Below are positions 1 through 11,610 of a stretch of DNA of 64,000 bases, piece after piece. The stretch is from the NCBI GenBank assembly GCA_963555705.1, contig OY743184.1:29668639-29732638 (forward strand), in the 5' to 3' direction. Origin of the DNA: Ligustrum vulgare (lineage: Eukaryota; Streptophyta; Magnoliopsida; Lamiales; Oleaceae). Both the position numbers and the translations under genes were made by a program. How positions within the stretch are numbered: the stretch's first letter is position 1; each line of letters starts with the position of its first letter. Below the pieces are notes generated by a model. It ran no database searches. It had not been told where the DNA came from and saw only the letters and a program-made list of their open reading frames with translations.

Positions 1-478
1 ATGAGTATTCTCCTAAGACTCATGGTAAGATAGAGAATGTTCCTTATGCTCTGGCTATAGGAAGCTTTACTTTGCACTAGATAGGTCATATCTTATGCTG
101 GGGATATTGTTGGTGATTATTTGTTTGATCCAGGATCAGATTATTGAATAGAAGTAAAGCATATTCTCAAGAATTTTTGGAAAACGAGTAAATATTTGCT
201 TATCAATTCAGGTTGTGATTTGATGGATTAAAACTAATTAAGATCTGATTTGAGTAGGACACTAGAGAGTCTTCAAAATTGGAATATAACTAGGAGATAA
301 TGTGGTTAATTGGTTGAGTATGATACAATCTTGGATTGTTTGTTATACAACCATGACTTACATCGAAACGAGTTACTAGCTTGATTGGGAACATGATCAT
401 TAACGTAGTGATGATGTTGACAAGATGGACGACTCAATGTTTCATATATACTCTAAGTCCTAAGAGCAAGTGGGAGAT
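1..478 (+). pseudogene. Ty1/copia pol remnant (end of RT, RNase H side)
   Basis: Broken reading frames carry copia-type wording. NVPYALAIGS (about 36-66) resembles the conserved NVPYASAVGS stretch, and YLFDPGSDY then IEVKHILK (about 118-170) match the stretch after the RT palm that leads into RNase H. Frames change and stops interrupt, so nothing is translatable as it stands. It sits directly upstream of a purine tract and LTR start at 479, which is the expected order for the 3' end of a copia element. The element's 5' part lies outside the window. The superfamily call is by motif recognition only. Confidence 0.6.
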
Positions 479-1773
479 TGTTGGAATTATATATGCCCAT
501 AGAGTATAATTCATAACATTTGAAATAAAATATTAATTGATTGTATTAATATGAAGTTGCGTTTGTTCAAGGGTCGATTTGATATTATAAATTGAGTGTT
601 TAAGTTGTTAAACGCAAAAATGTTCAATTTGTAATTCTATCTAAAATTAACGTTCATGATCAGTAAATAAATATGGATAATTTATTTTGATAAGATCGTC
701 TTGGTTCTATTAAAGTCATCTTTGAATTTGGTAATAAAATTGAGAGTACGTTTGGAACATATTGGACGAAACCACGTGAAATTAATTTGTAACGTTGACC
801 ATATAAATTTAATTTCACTTGACTATAGTACGTGAGACCTTAATCATAATCGGATAAGGGACTTCGATTACTAGTTTGAAGTTCTTTGAGGTATCAACGG
901 GTGAGATCAAATTGTTGATCAATATCTCGGTACTTTAAGAATTAAAGTAAACTAATGAGGAACATATATTCGTATTATGGAATCCGTCACCTTTTAGATA
1001 TGATCATAATCTCACTGATTTTTTTAGTGGACAGTTGAATCTGAACTCAGTAATTCGACAATGAATGTTGAATTTTATGATGTGATGTGATTACGTCGAA
1101 CTGTCATATAGAAGATGAGAGTTGAGATTTTATGAATATTCAGAGAAGGACATTTTGGTCAATTTAGCTTGCTCTGAATATTCGAGTTGATCGACAGGGG
1201 TAACATGTAAGAGCAATACGTCAGAGGATAAAGTTATTGATTATTGTTTCAGTAATTACAATTTTACTAAGAGTGCAATATCATTCTTTTAGTGGAATAG
1301 AACGTGATTAATTAATTAATTTTGACTGATCCAGAGTTGACCGGTCATAATTAATTTATTGGAGCTTAGTTTAATTGAGTCCGATTAAGTTCCCTTTGTG
1401 ACTTCACTATAATAGGCTTATGCATGCTTATTACCTATATTGGGCTGTGCAGAAATGAGTATAGGTTATGATACTAGAGTTGGTAGGGTTTTGGAGAGTA
1501 AAGAGGTTACAAATAGTTTCCTAAGACTATTTTTCTTAACCTAGTTTGCAAAGTGGCGAGACATACACCAAAAGTATGTAGTGTGTGTTTCCTATTTACA
1601 AAGAAAACCTTAATCTTGGTTTAACCTACGCCTAGAGAAAGGTGATCACACATATGCACAGTTATCATGCTTGCTATAATTACAACACCAAAATGAATGC
1701 CAACTGCCAAGTTAAAATTCTATGGAAATTGAACGCACAACATGGGAGAAGAAGAATTAATTGGGTTTGTATT
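479..1773 (+). repeat. 3' LTR (start clear, end unresolved) of the copia remnant
   Basis: The purine tract GTGGGAGA (470-477) is followed by TGTTGGAATTATATATGCCC, a typical copia polypurine tract and LTR start. I could not find a convincing CA end. The LARD insertion at 1774 may interrupt the LTR or lie just beyond it. The right-hand limit given here is only the base before that insertion. Confidence 0.5.
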
Positions 1774-2424
1774 TGATCGGTATTATTTTCCTGCTTCCTG
1801 AAAGGATAAACAAATTATATGACCCGACCTTATGCCCGTGATTTTTTTCGTTATTACATGGTCGGTCACATGCCGACCTATCTTCTACTCAGCAATATTG
1901 GGCCTATGTTCTCTAAAGCCCGGGCTTATCAGATCGGAGGCACCCCGATCACTGTAGCTCGTGTTCTCACTGATGGGCCAGGTCAGTCTACACCGGCCTA
2001 TGGCCCGTACGAGCATGCTTCGAATACCTTTATGATAAAGGTCCTGATTAATGGGCTATATTCTTGGGCCTTAAGACGATACGTATTCTATAAGGAAACT
2101 AAATCCCAACAGGTTTACAATTCTTCCTAAGAAGTAAGTTTATACCAAAGAGGATTCCTTCTTTAATTAAGGAAAGTTATGGGCTTTTCAGCCCTATAAA
2201 TACAGTCTCTTTGATCACATATTATTCACTCACAATTCTTTACATATACTCCAGTTATATATTTTCTCTCTACCCCAGAAAACTAATTCTCACACCGGAG
2301 GGGCGACGGGGAGATTCCTCCTCTCCTTTTTTGCAGGTCATCCAAGGTGAGTTCATTGATCTTTCCCAGCAATCAAATATCATCAGATCTTGCCACGTCA
2401 AGGTTAGGATTTTTGACAGCATCA
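1774..2424 (+). repeat. 5' LTR of the LARD element
   Basis: TGATCGG...GCATCA, paired with 8402-9052. It contains a short hairpin GGTCGGTCACATGCCGACC (1861-1879), the same kind of hairpin that is repeated in the interior. GCCCTATAAATAC at about 2192-2204 is a plausible TATA box, placing transcription start near 2230. Confidence 0.92.
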
Positions 2425-2426
2425 AT

Positions 2427-2444
2427 TGGCGCCGTCTGTGGGAA
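2427..2444 (+). other. Primer-binding site of the LARD element
   Basis: TGGCGCCGTCTGTGGGAA starts 2 bp after the LTR end. The TGGCGCC start fits the CCA end of a tRNA finishing GGCGCCA, as used by many Tat- and Athila-type plant elements. The exact tRNA was not determined. Confidence 0.8.
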
Positions 2445-5339
2445 TTCGATCAAAAAATCATGTTGTTCAAAGATCGATTTCCAAATAAATAAAACTATGG
2501 AAATTAAAGGCATGACTACCAAAAAATATATATATATATTCAGTCCCGATGAGAGAACCGTCATATAAAAGCAACTTTGTTGGGGACCGTACCAATGGAA
2601 GGCTTTATCCCTCATATTCGGTGCCTTCCGTCGAGTCTGAAAACAAAACTATGGGAGATTAATATTTATTCCTTGAAATCGAGGCTACCATGTTGGAATA
2701 AGCAAGCCGACGCTCGCTGCAACCAGGGCTCAACCCTGCGACAACAGCCAAGTTTGGGAAGAGGACAGATCATACCACAACTCACCACTAACTGTCACAG
2801 TAAGAACTCCAGCTACTGCAACAAGGACTCCCCCGACTACAACTGTCAAAATTGCGGTGAAGACCCACTTCGTCCAAACCCACAACTAACCCCTCCATCA
2901 TCACCGAAGTCGATGAGTTTTTGCAGAATTCCCAAAATCACTCCAACCTTTCTAAAATCCCAATTCGGCCTTAGATGATTCGGAAATTTTCGAGTACCAG
3001 CACAAACACAACTCTCGCCTGTTGACAAAAGTTCACCGCCACCTCTGTAACATGTTCGATGGACACTCAATCCAGTTCGAGGGAACAAATTGACCATGTT
3101 TCTTTCGGAATTAATCGACCATGTTTCTTTCAGGAGCCACCTCCAGCGAGCTACGAAACTTGCCGCCTCCGCCAATTCGATCGAGTTAATAGGGGCGATG
3201 TTCACTCGAAGCAGGTCTTCGCCTGCGGCGAATCATTCCAGTAAGATTGAGGCGCTCCTTGCTGCCAGTGAAACCGAGGCACCCCTTGCTTTATTTGGCA
3301 TCTGCTTAAAGCTATCGAGGCGATTAAGCGTGCATTCACTCCATGGAATTCGGTGTTCCACCCTCAATCTGCAATTCTTTCCCTTAGCAAACTGTTTCGT
3401 GGGCACCGAATCATCATGTTTCCAGCAGGGATGATCACCATCGAGATTCATTTATGGGCCTCACCGTTCTCAAAACCAGATGTACTCTAACCCTATTCAT
3501 TAATCCTTGCATTAGCTGGTAGAAATCTAACGCAAGACTAATAAATTAAAATTTATGCAATCCTGTGTGCTCCAGGATCATTGTTAGATTAATGGCCAGT
3601 CAACTCCAAATATAGTTACTTATCTTACCCAAATTCGATCCATTATGTATGAGTTAAATTCAATTTGGATTGCTTGCTGGATAAGAGGTTATAAGACCCG
3701 TTCCATAGTGGCTCATGCTATTTTTGGTAATCTAAAATCTGTATATCTTAGGAATTATTGCTGAGTTCTAATCTAAAGCTCGCATCATTAACACAATGAG
3801 TTCCAACCTCCAAATATAATTATCAAGCTCCTTGTTGCTCCCAGTGACACTATCGAGATTTTGAAGCCTCTGGCAAAATCTGTTAACCCGCACCAAACTT
3901 TTCTTTGCAAAAGAAGACTAAAAATAGCCTTGAAGAACACCACTGCACTCTTTAACCTTTGGGAACAATTTATAGCCTTCTAATATATTTTTGTGATGCA
4001 GTTTATATTTGCTATTTGTTGTATCTTTGTGAAGGTTTAACTAATTGGATTTTTTGATTGCTAATTGCTTTGCTTTATTGGTATGCCTTTCTGGTTAAGT
4101 GTTAATCTTGTGCATGAGAATCAAGACCTTTCTTGGCACTTCCAGTTCATCAATAAGCCTATCAAACATGTCTTCATACCCATTTTTCTATTAGCATCCA
4201 GATTGGTTATGAGAATAAATGTGACTTTACTGGAGATCGATTGAAGGATTCCTGCCAACATTTAAGCCAGGTTCCTTCTCATTCCATGGCAAGATAACAA
4301 CACCAGTTGCAAAAACTGTCAAAGTGGATAGAATTGAGTCACGAATCTGTTGCCAAAGTATAATCAGGAGCAGTCAAAATAGCAGGAAAGGGAATGTTGG
4401 ATAAAACACCTCAACTAGATCTCCTATCAATTATGGTACAATATGGCCTCCAGTTGTAATTGCTGAGCCTTTTGATCAAAGTCGCCAACACAACTACAGC
4501 TTAATGCTAAGTAAGGATTTCCTCAGGTCCTTGGTCACTTCTGGATCCGCTCGAGGAATTGCAAAAACGAGGTGTGCCCTAACACTCTTTATTAATTCAA
4601 TAATCCTTGTATAATGTTGATCATGTGTTAGAGCTCAAAAATTTTGCAATCCCATATTATATGTGGTTACTGCTAAATAAAAATCTCATCAAATCTAGAT
4701 AGGATTAGTTATCTTTGTCTAATCTTATAATCAATTTGTTAAGGTGAGATTAAATTATTAAATCTGCAATAGCTTGTGATATGTGAATTCGAGAAATATG
4801 CTTTTCAATCATAAATTATTTGTTTGTCCCTCTATCTCTTAGAACAAGTTGAGAGCTGTGACCAAGACTCAAAATGGAATGTTCTTGGTACAATTATGAC
4901 ATAACCATTATGATTTATGAGCAATGTGCCTAAAGGATTACAATCAATTAATTATTGATCTTTCTGAAAATCATGAAAGCCTCACTATTTGTTAATATGC
5001 TGATTTAATTGATGAAACTCGATGTAATTTTTATCTCGTTATTTACACGACCTCAAGTATCAGATTAATAATACACGAGTTGTACTCAATTGCCTGCTAA
5101 ATTTGAAGTTATCTGATTCGTTCCCATGATGATTCATGCTATTTTATGTGATCTAAAGTTTAAATTGGAAATTAGCTGAGTTAAGTAGTAAAGTGATTCA
5201 AACAGTAACCAATTAAATAAAGCATCATATTTCTATGTGATCTATTTGAAAACCAATAGAAACACTTAATATATTTTAGCATGACCTTCCTGGGTATAAT
5301 CTACATTGATTTAAACGCTCCAACCTTTTTCAATAGCTA
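2445..5339 (+). other. Left interior of the LARD element, no recognised coding
   Basis: About 2.9 kb with only short reading frames that overlap each other on both strands. Several stretches of Ala/Pro/Ser-rich frame around 2650-3450 do not resemble any gag that I recognise. I see no RT, protease or integrase motif. It is best read as non-coding interior. Confidence 0.6.
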
Positions 5340-5399
5340 ATTATATTAATTGAAAAAAAAAAAAAAGGTTTGCTTCGAATTAATTAAATTCCCGTTAAA

Positions 5400-5660
5400 A
5401 CAAGTTTGGGCTTATTTCTCAACATAAGCTCGGCTTACCATTCCTTAACGTTGACTTGAGCTCATTACTTAAACATGAGCTTGACCTATTATTTTCTAAC
5501 ACCAGTTCGGGCTTATGTGCTAACATGAGCTTGACCTATAACTCCCGCAATAACAAGCTCATTATTTCTTAACATAATCTCGGCTTATTACTTCTCAACA
5601 TAAGTTAAAGATTATTACTTAACATAATCTCGACTTATTCCTTGCTTAAACATATCAATA
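5400..5660 (+). repeat. Short 'ACATAAGCTCGG' repeats, left block
   Basis: Diverged direct repeats of about 25-35 bp built on AACATAAGCTCGGCTTA and variants. The same motif returns at 7680-7925, so the two blocks bracket the 51-bp and 85-bp arrays. AAGCTCGGCTT-type words are partly self-complementary. Confidence 0.7.
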
Positions 5661-5829
5661 AGCTCTATTATCAATGCAAGTCATAATTCCTCGTCAATCT
5701 GAGGTTAGCTTCTATGCCTTCCAGTCATCGAACGAAAACAACTGTGATAATTAAAGAAAACCTATCATACCACATTGGGAATGATTTACAACGTCGACCA
5801 AAAAAGCATGAATTTACAAATTATCTCCC

Positions 5830-6640
5830 AAAACACAAGGTCAAATAATTTACAATGTCTCATATGGTAAGGCGTTACAAATTATTTCCTCGCGCAAATA
5901 ATTTATAATGTCTCATATGGTAAGGCGTTACAAATTATTTCCTCGCAAATAATTTACAATGTCTCATATGGCAAGGCGTTACAAATTATTTCCTCACAAA
6001 TAATTTACAATGTCTCATATGGCAAGGCGTTACAAATTATTTCCTCGTAAATAATTTACAATGTCTCATATGGCAAGGCGTTACAAATTATTTCCTGGCA
6101 AATAATTTACAATGTCTCATATGGCAAGGCATTACAAATTATTTCCTGGCAAATAATTTGCAATGTCTCATATGGCAAGGCGTTACAAATTATTTCCTTA
6201 CAAATAATTTACAAAATTATTTCCTTACAAATAATTTACAATGTCTCATATGGCAAGGTGTTACAAATTATTTCCTTACAAATAATTTACAATGTCTCAT
6301 ATGGCAAGGCGTTACAAATTATTTCCTCGCAAATAATTTACAATGTCTCATATGGCAAGGTGTTACAAATTATTTTCTCGCAAATAATTTACAATGTCTC
6401 ATATGGCAAGGCGTTACAAATTATTTCCTTACAAATAATTTACAATGTTTCATATGGTAAGGCGTTACATATTATTTCCTCGCAAATAATTTACAATGTC
6501 TCATATGGCAAGGCGTTACAAATTATTTCCTTACAAATAATTTACAATGTCTCATATGGCAAGGCGTTACAAATTATTTCCTTGCAAATAATTTACAATG
6601 TCTCATATGGCAAGGAGTTACAAATTATTTTTTCATAAAT
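5830..6640 (+). repeat. 51-bp tandem array, about 15 copies
   Basis: The word TCTCATATGG (or a one-base variant) recurs about 15 times at near 51-bp spacing. Each unit begins AAATAATTT and ends AAATTATTT, which are reverse complements, so every unit can fold into a hairpin around the TCATATGGCAAGGCG loop. One partial unit interrupts near 6200. Open frames across this array are repeat artefacts. Copies are highly similar, suggesting recent expansion. Confidence 0.95.
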
Positions 6641-6739
6641 AAATTATAAAGTCGACCAAAATGTCTGACATGGCGAATTATTTCAGCACGAGTAATTTAC
6701 GGGGTCAACCATCATGCCCGACCGCATAGATTGCTTCCC

Positions 6740-7515
6740 TACAAAGAGTTTATAAGGTCAGTCTATATGCCCAACCTATCAAACTATTTCTTTTTTACAC
6801 AAAGTCAAGGGTTTGATCCCTTCTTTGTACAAAAAGTTTACAAGGTCGGCCTACCTGCCCGACCTATTCCCTTAAATTACGCAAAGTCAAGGGTTCGACC
6901 CTTCTTTGTGCAAAAGATTTACGAGGTTAGCCTAAATGCCCGACCTAAATAACAATTCCCTTAAAAGTCAAATAATTTAGAAGGTCGGTCACATGACATG
7001 ACTTTATAAACTATTTCCTAAAAAACACGAAGTCGAGGTCCTGACCACTTCGTTGTGTAAATTATTCACAATGTCGGCCTTGCTCGACTTTACAAATTGT
7101 TTTCCATAAATTGACAAAGTCAAAAGCTTGACCATTTCTTTGTGTAATTCATATACAAGGTCGGTCTCGCCCGACGTAACAAATTATTTTTCATAAACTC
7201 ACAAAAGGGTAAAGCTTAACCCCTCTTTTGCTCTAAAGTCCATAACCGACCTGTATAACTATACTTCAAATTATAAAGGGTTTCTAGTTCAGAGCACGGG
7301 CTCACTGCCATATTCAACATGTCCGACCTGTCAACCATTCTTGTAAATTACACAAAATCAAGGACTTGGTCCATTCTCAGTGGGAAAATTTACAAGGTCG
7401 GCCTTACCCGACCTTACAAATAAATTCCCAAAGAACACAAAGTGAAGGGCTTGACCTCTTCTTTATAAGAATAATCTACAAGGTCGGTCACAAAGCACGA
7501 CCTTCACAAGTTATT
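6740..7515 (+). repeat. About 85-bp hairpin-bearing tandem repeats, roughly 9 diverged units
   Basis: Each unit starts AAGGTCGG...CCCGACC (a hairpin with a 5-7 nt loop) and continues to CAAAGTCAAGGG...CCCTTCTTTG, a second inverted pair. Units are seen near 6754, 6840, 6922, 6980, 7069, 7156, 7396 and 7484. The first hairpin also occurs in the element's LTRs. Confidence 0.8.
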
Positions 7516-7679
7516 AATGACACTACTTGGAAAAATTGTTTCTCGCTCACGCACAAGAACTCAAAGCCTTAACCACGAGCAGACAATTAGATGCTCATGC
7601 AACTACACATGATCATTCTCAAGTAGTCAAGTAATCAAATCACATAATGAAGTCCCCGGATCTACATAAATCCAGGTTT

Positions 7680-7925
7680 ATTACTTTACATGCTCGGGCT
7701 TATTTACATTCTACATAATGCTCGAGTCTATTACATAACATAAACTCGTGCTTAATACTCGCTGACATAAGCTCGTGCTTAATTCTTGCTAACATAAACC
7801 AAAGCTCATTCCTTAACATAACCTCAGTTTATTCATTGCTTAAAATGAGCTCGGCCTATTATTGCTTAATTTCTCGAGCTTATTACATAACATAAGCTCG
7901 GCTTATTATTTAAGCTACAACATAA
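7680..7925 (+). repeat. Short 'ACATAAGCTCGG' repeats, right block
   Basis: Diverged direct repeats such as AACATAAGCTCGTGCTTA and AACATAAGCTCGGCTTATTA match the block at 5400-5660. The interior of the LARD element therefore has a roughly bracketed repeat layout. Confidence 0.65.
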
Positions 7926-8390
7926 CCATTGGATTACATCCTGCCAAAATCACACTGTCTTATTATTTAATGTCCATCTCTCCCTGAGCTCAATGAGGAA
8001 TGCACGGGGGCTTATAATTAGACTAAATTCCGTCTTGTATGGGCAGCTAAAAAATTCTACTTCAATATGGCAGCTAGAGAACATACAACATTATCCTAAT
8101 AATGCCATCGAGACTCCCACGTCTCCCAACCATCCGGATAACCTAATTCTACCTGGAATGTGTTACGGGGTCTTCAACCATTGTCTGGCTCATAAAGGAC
8201 AAGACCTCTACTTGTGAATTAGTGAAACTCGTGAGATGGGACGAATGTAAGAACACTATCAGTTGTTCTCAAAATTTGGTTAGTGAAAGTCTTTTGCTAG
8301 AAGTAATATCCATGTTTCATAGCATGACCTTAACCTTACTATAGCAATAATATGACATACGTCTAGAGGCCGGAGCTCGACCTCTGACGC

Positions 8391-8401
8391 ACGGGGGCTA
8401 A
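8391..8401 (+). other. Polypurine tract of the LARD element
   Basis: CGGGGGCTAA lies immediately before the 3' LTR, the place where plus-strand synthesis is primed. Confidence 0.7.
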
Positions 8402-9052
8402 TGATCGGTATTATTTTCCTGCTTCCTAAAAGGATAAACAAATTATACGACCCGACCTTATGCCCGGGATTTTTGTCGTTATTACATGGTCGGTCACATG
8501 CCGACCTATCTTCTACTCAGCAATATTGGGCCTATGTTCTCTAAAGCCCGGGCTTATCAAATCGGAGGCACCCCGATCACTGTAGCTCGTGTTCTCACTG
8601 ATGGGCCAGGTCGGTCTACCCCGGCCTATGGCCCGTACGAGCATGCTTCGAATACCTTTATGATAAAGGGCCTGATTAATGGGCTATATTCTTGGGCCTT
8701 AAGACGATACGTATTCCATAAGGAAACTAAATCCCAACAGGTTTACAATTCTTCCTAAGAAGTAAGTTTATACCAAAGAGGATTCCTTCTTTAATTAAGA
8801 AAAGTTATGGGCTTTTCAGCCCTATAAATACAGTCTCTTTGATCACATATTATTCACTCACAATTCTTTACATATACTCCAGTTATATATTTTCTCTCTA
8901 CCCCAGAAAACTAATTCTCACACCGGAGGGGCGACGGGGAGATTCCTCCTCCCCTTTTTTGCAGGTCATCCAAGGCGAGTTCATTGATCTTTCCCAGCAA
9001 TCAAATATCATCAGATCCTGCCACGTCAAGGTTGGGATTTTTGGCAGCATCA
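8402..9052 (+). repeat. 3' LTR of the LARD element
   Basis: Same length as the 5' LTR (651 bp) with about 15 substitutions and no indels seen by eye. It is followed directly by the GTATT target duplication at 9053-9057. Confidence 0.92.
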
Positions 9053-9057
9053 GTATT

Positions 9058-10019
9058 GTTTGGCAAAATAATTATATCACCATTATCTCAACTAGTGCTG
9101 CGGAATTCTTATTCTTTTTAAAATCATTATTTGTGCATTCTACAATGATCATGTCCATTAAACGCTCATGGTGGGAGTTGTAACATTCAATCCTTCCTTT
9201 TTATATCAAAGCTACCAAACGTGAGCGTGCATGGTTCTTCATCATGATACTAGATAAGGTTGCAATGCATGTACTTTTGTCCAATGGATAATGGATCAAA
9301 GACAACTTGTGGAATATAGCATCGAAATCATTCAAGCACATATACCTCTAACTATGGAGGATCAGTAACATTCAATTTTATCTCCTTGTTTAACTTTAGC
9401 ATCTTATGGAAATAATAGAAAAATATGTTGATGTGCTGCAAGATGATAGATTTGCTAAACCTAGAATATAAACTTCAACAGATATACCAACTAAACACGC
9501 ATGCCAATGGGTCAGGATTTAATAAATTAAAGTTATTAACATATGAGAAATGCCAAAATACACCAGTTTGTGATGTTGGGAAAACACATTTTATCTTTGA
9601 TTGTTTTATATGCTATGCAAAAGCTTCTGGAAGAAAAAAGGAAATTATAGTTGTTATAAACTCTCTGTCATCAAGAATAATAACAAGAATATGTAATGTA
9701 AATTCATTTTTAACTATTAATGGCATTTTGATATTAGTAGAATAAACCACAAACTGAATCGAACGAGAATTTTGAAAAGTTGGTTCATTTGAATACATAC
9801 TATGATCTATATTTATTATCATTTGCTTTGATGTCTATCGTAAATGTAAAAAAATCGCATTTACCTATTAAAGACACATATTACATATTATAATGGGTAG
9901 TAGTGATGTGATGATGCTAGATAATCAAAGACGTCATTTAAATTCTATTATCCAGATTTAAAGACACATATTACATATTATCATGTGTCAAGTCCATTCG
10001 ATTTTAATTATCATGTGGT
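9058..10019. other. Unassigned sequence between the LARD and the Ty3 fragment
   Basis: AT-rich and without recognisable genes. It contains a direct repeat of about 24 bp (AAAGACACATATTACATATT) at about 9870 and 9961. At 9990-10010 it holds AGTCCATTCGATTTTAATTA, also found inside the Ty3 LTR at about 11738-11757 (see findings). Confidence 0.5.
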
Positions 10020-10022
10020 AGT

Positions 10023-11566
10023 GGGTACTAAATTAAATTTTAGTACTCCCTACCATCCCTAGGCAGACGGGCAGTCTGAATGCACTATTCAGACGCTGGA
10101 GGATATGCTTAGGGCCGGTGTGCTAGACTTGATTGATAGTTGGGAGAATCATCTACCATTGGTGGAATTTGCTTACAATAACAGTTTCCGGACTATCATT
10201 GATATGTCACCATACGAAGCACTGTATGGGTGAAAATGTCGATCGCCAATCTATTGGGATGAAGTTGGCGAAAGGAAATTATTGGGACCATAACTTATTG
10301 AAAGAAGAGTTGATGCGATCGAGAAGATCAGATTACGGATTAAAGCTGCCCAAGACAGACAGAAAGGCTATGCCGATCAAAGAAGAAAAGACTTAGAGTT
10401 TGAGATTAGAGAGAAAGTGTTCTTGAAAGTAGAGGTGTCAAGACGGGCGGGCCGACCAGACCCGTGAAAATCGGCCCGGTTCGACCCGGGACCGCGGGCC
10501 GACCCGTGACCCGTGCGGGCGGTTCACGGGTCAAGAAGGTGTGAACCGCGGGTTTCGCGGGCCGCGGTTAACCCGCTGGCCCGTGAAATTAAAAAAAAAA
10601 AAATTTTTTTTTATTAAATATCATAGTATTTAAAATCTTCATTCTTCTACAAACTCTAGTACTAGTACAATTTCTAAAGTTAAATCTTATTTTTCTCCCT
10701 AATAGGTAAGAAACGTAATGTTCTTTGATAGTAATAATTAGAAATGCATTTAGCATTTAGTTGTTATTTGTTTATATTTTATTTAAATTTGTAAATTTAG
10801 AAGTAATTCATGTAACATAAAATATAAATGTAAATTCTATATAAACATTATGGTATAAATATGAATTTATCATTTTGTTCATCTCATATTTATAAATTTA
10901 ACAAAAAATATATATATTATAAATATGAAAAATTCTATATTTTTATTCATACTGGCCAAATCGGAACGAACCGCGACCCGCAACCCGCATGGGCTCGACC
11001 CGTATGGGTTAGCGGGCGGGCCTGGGTTGTAGTTCGAAATTTGTGGGTCGACCCGGAACCGGCCCGGAACCCGCAGTGGGCGGGCTTTTTTTTACGCGGA
11101 CCGTTACCGGGCTCATATGTTGACGGGCCGACCCGGCCCGGACTACCCGAATTGACACCTCTACTTGAAAGTAGCTCCTATGAAGGGTACTTTTCGTTTC
11201 GGTATGAGAAGGAAATTAAGGCCTCGTTTCATCGGACCATTTGAAATATTAGAAAAAGTGAGTAATGTGGCTTATTGTTTGGCTTCGCCACCAGAACTTG
11301 CAGCTGTTCACAATGTTTTTCATGTTTCCTTATTGAGAAAGTATGTTCATGATCCTAATCATATGGTGAATTATCAGTCTCTTATAGTTCAGAAAGATTT
11401 GTTTTATGAGGAGGCACCTCTGTGCATAGTAGAGAGAAAAATCCATGTCTTGAGAAACAAAGAGATTCCTTTAGTCAAAGTTCAATGGGGTAGACATAAT
11501 AGTGATGAGGCTACTTGGGAAAAGAAAGAGGAGATCCTAACCAAGTATCCAGAAATCATAGATTGA
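10023..11566 (+). pseudogene. Integrase C-terminal part and chromodomain of Ty3 pol, interrupted
   Basis: Coding starts in the middle of integrase (GTKLNFSTPYHP at 10023), includes ADGQSECTIQTLEDMLRAGV with the conserved glutamate region, and NNSF...SPYEALYG. After the insert it continues KVAPMKGTFRFG...GPFEILEKV, HNVFHVSLLRKYV, and ends with the chromodomain-like VKVQWGRHNSDEATWE before the stop at 11564-11566. Three in-frame stops were seen before the insert (near 10060, 10232 and 10292). Two of the three replace residues conserved in the 52-60 kb relative. Removing the 734-bp insert and one 8-bp TSD copy rejoins the frame. A family relative would begin about 3 kb earlier, so this is a truncated copy. 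Confidence 0.85.
10430..11163 (+). mobile_element. Non-autonomous hAT-type element, copy 1
   Basis: A perfect 12-bp terminal inverted repeat TAGAGGTGTCAA...TTGACACCTCTA is flanked by an 8-bp duplication CTTGAAAG (10422-10429 and 11164-11171); 8-bp duplications are diagnostic of hAT transposons. About 150-200 bp at each end is very GC-rich with many GGCCCG/CGGGCC/ACCCG words, and the core (about 10587-10955) is AT-rich. No transposase frame exists. A second copy lies in the opposite orientation at 62410-63129. Insertion into the Ty3 coding region proves it is younger than that element. Confidence 0.93.
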
Positions 11567-11610
11567 GTAAGTTTAATTTCGAGGACGAAATTAATTTAAG
11601 GGGGTAAGGT

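Larger units (their letters stand above)
1774..9052 (+). mobile_element. Complete non-coding LTR element (LARD type)
   Basis: Two 651-bp direct repeats (1774-2424 and 8402-9052) begin TGATCGG and end GCATCA, and are flanked by a perfect 5-bp duplication GTATT (1769-1773 and 9053-9057). A TGGCGCC primer-binding site follows the left LTR by 2 bp and a CGGGGGCTAA purine tract precedes the right one, fixing plus orientation. By eye the LTRs differ at about 15 positions, roughly 2 percent, so insertion was recent. The 6-kb interior has no gag or pol that I can recognise and is rich in tandem repeats, so it would need proteins from another element. The PBS and purine-tract style suggests a Tat/Ogre/RIRE2-like donor, which is inference. 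Confidence 0.93.

Noticed and set aside
5830..6640. CRISPR-like regular array of repeats
   Set aside because: Units are continuous 51-bp tandem repeats without unique spacers, in a plant LTR element. Open frames of 100-126 codons across it arise from repeat periodicity.
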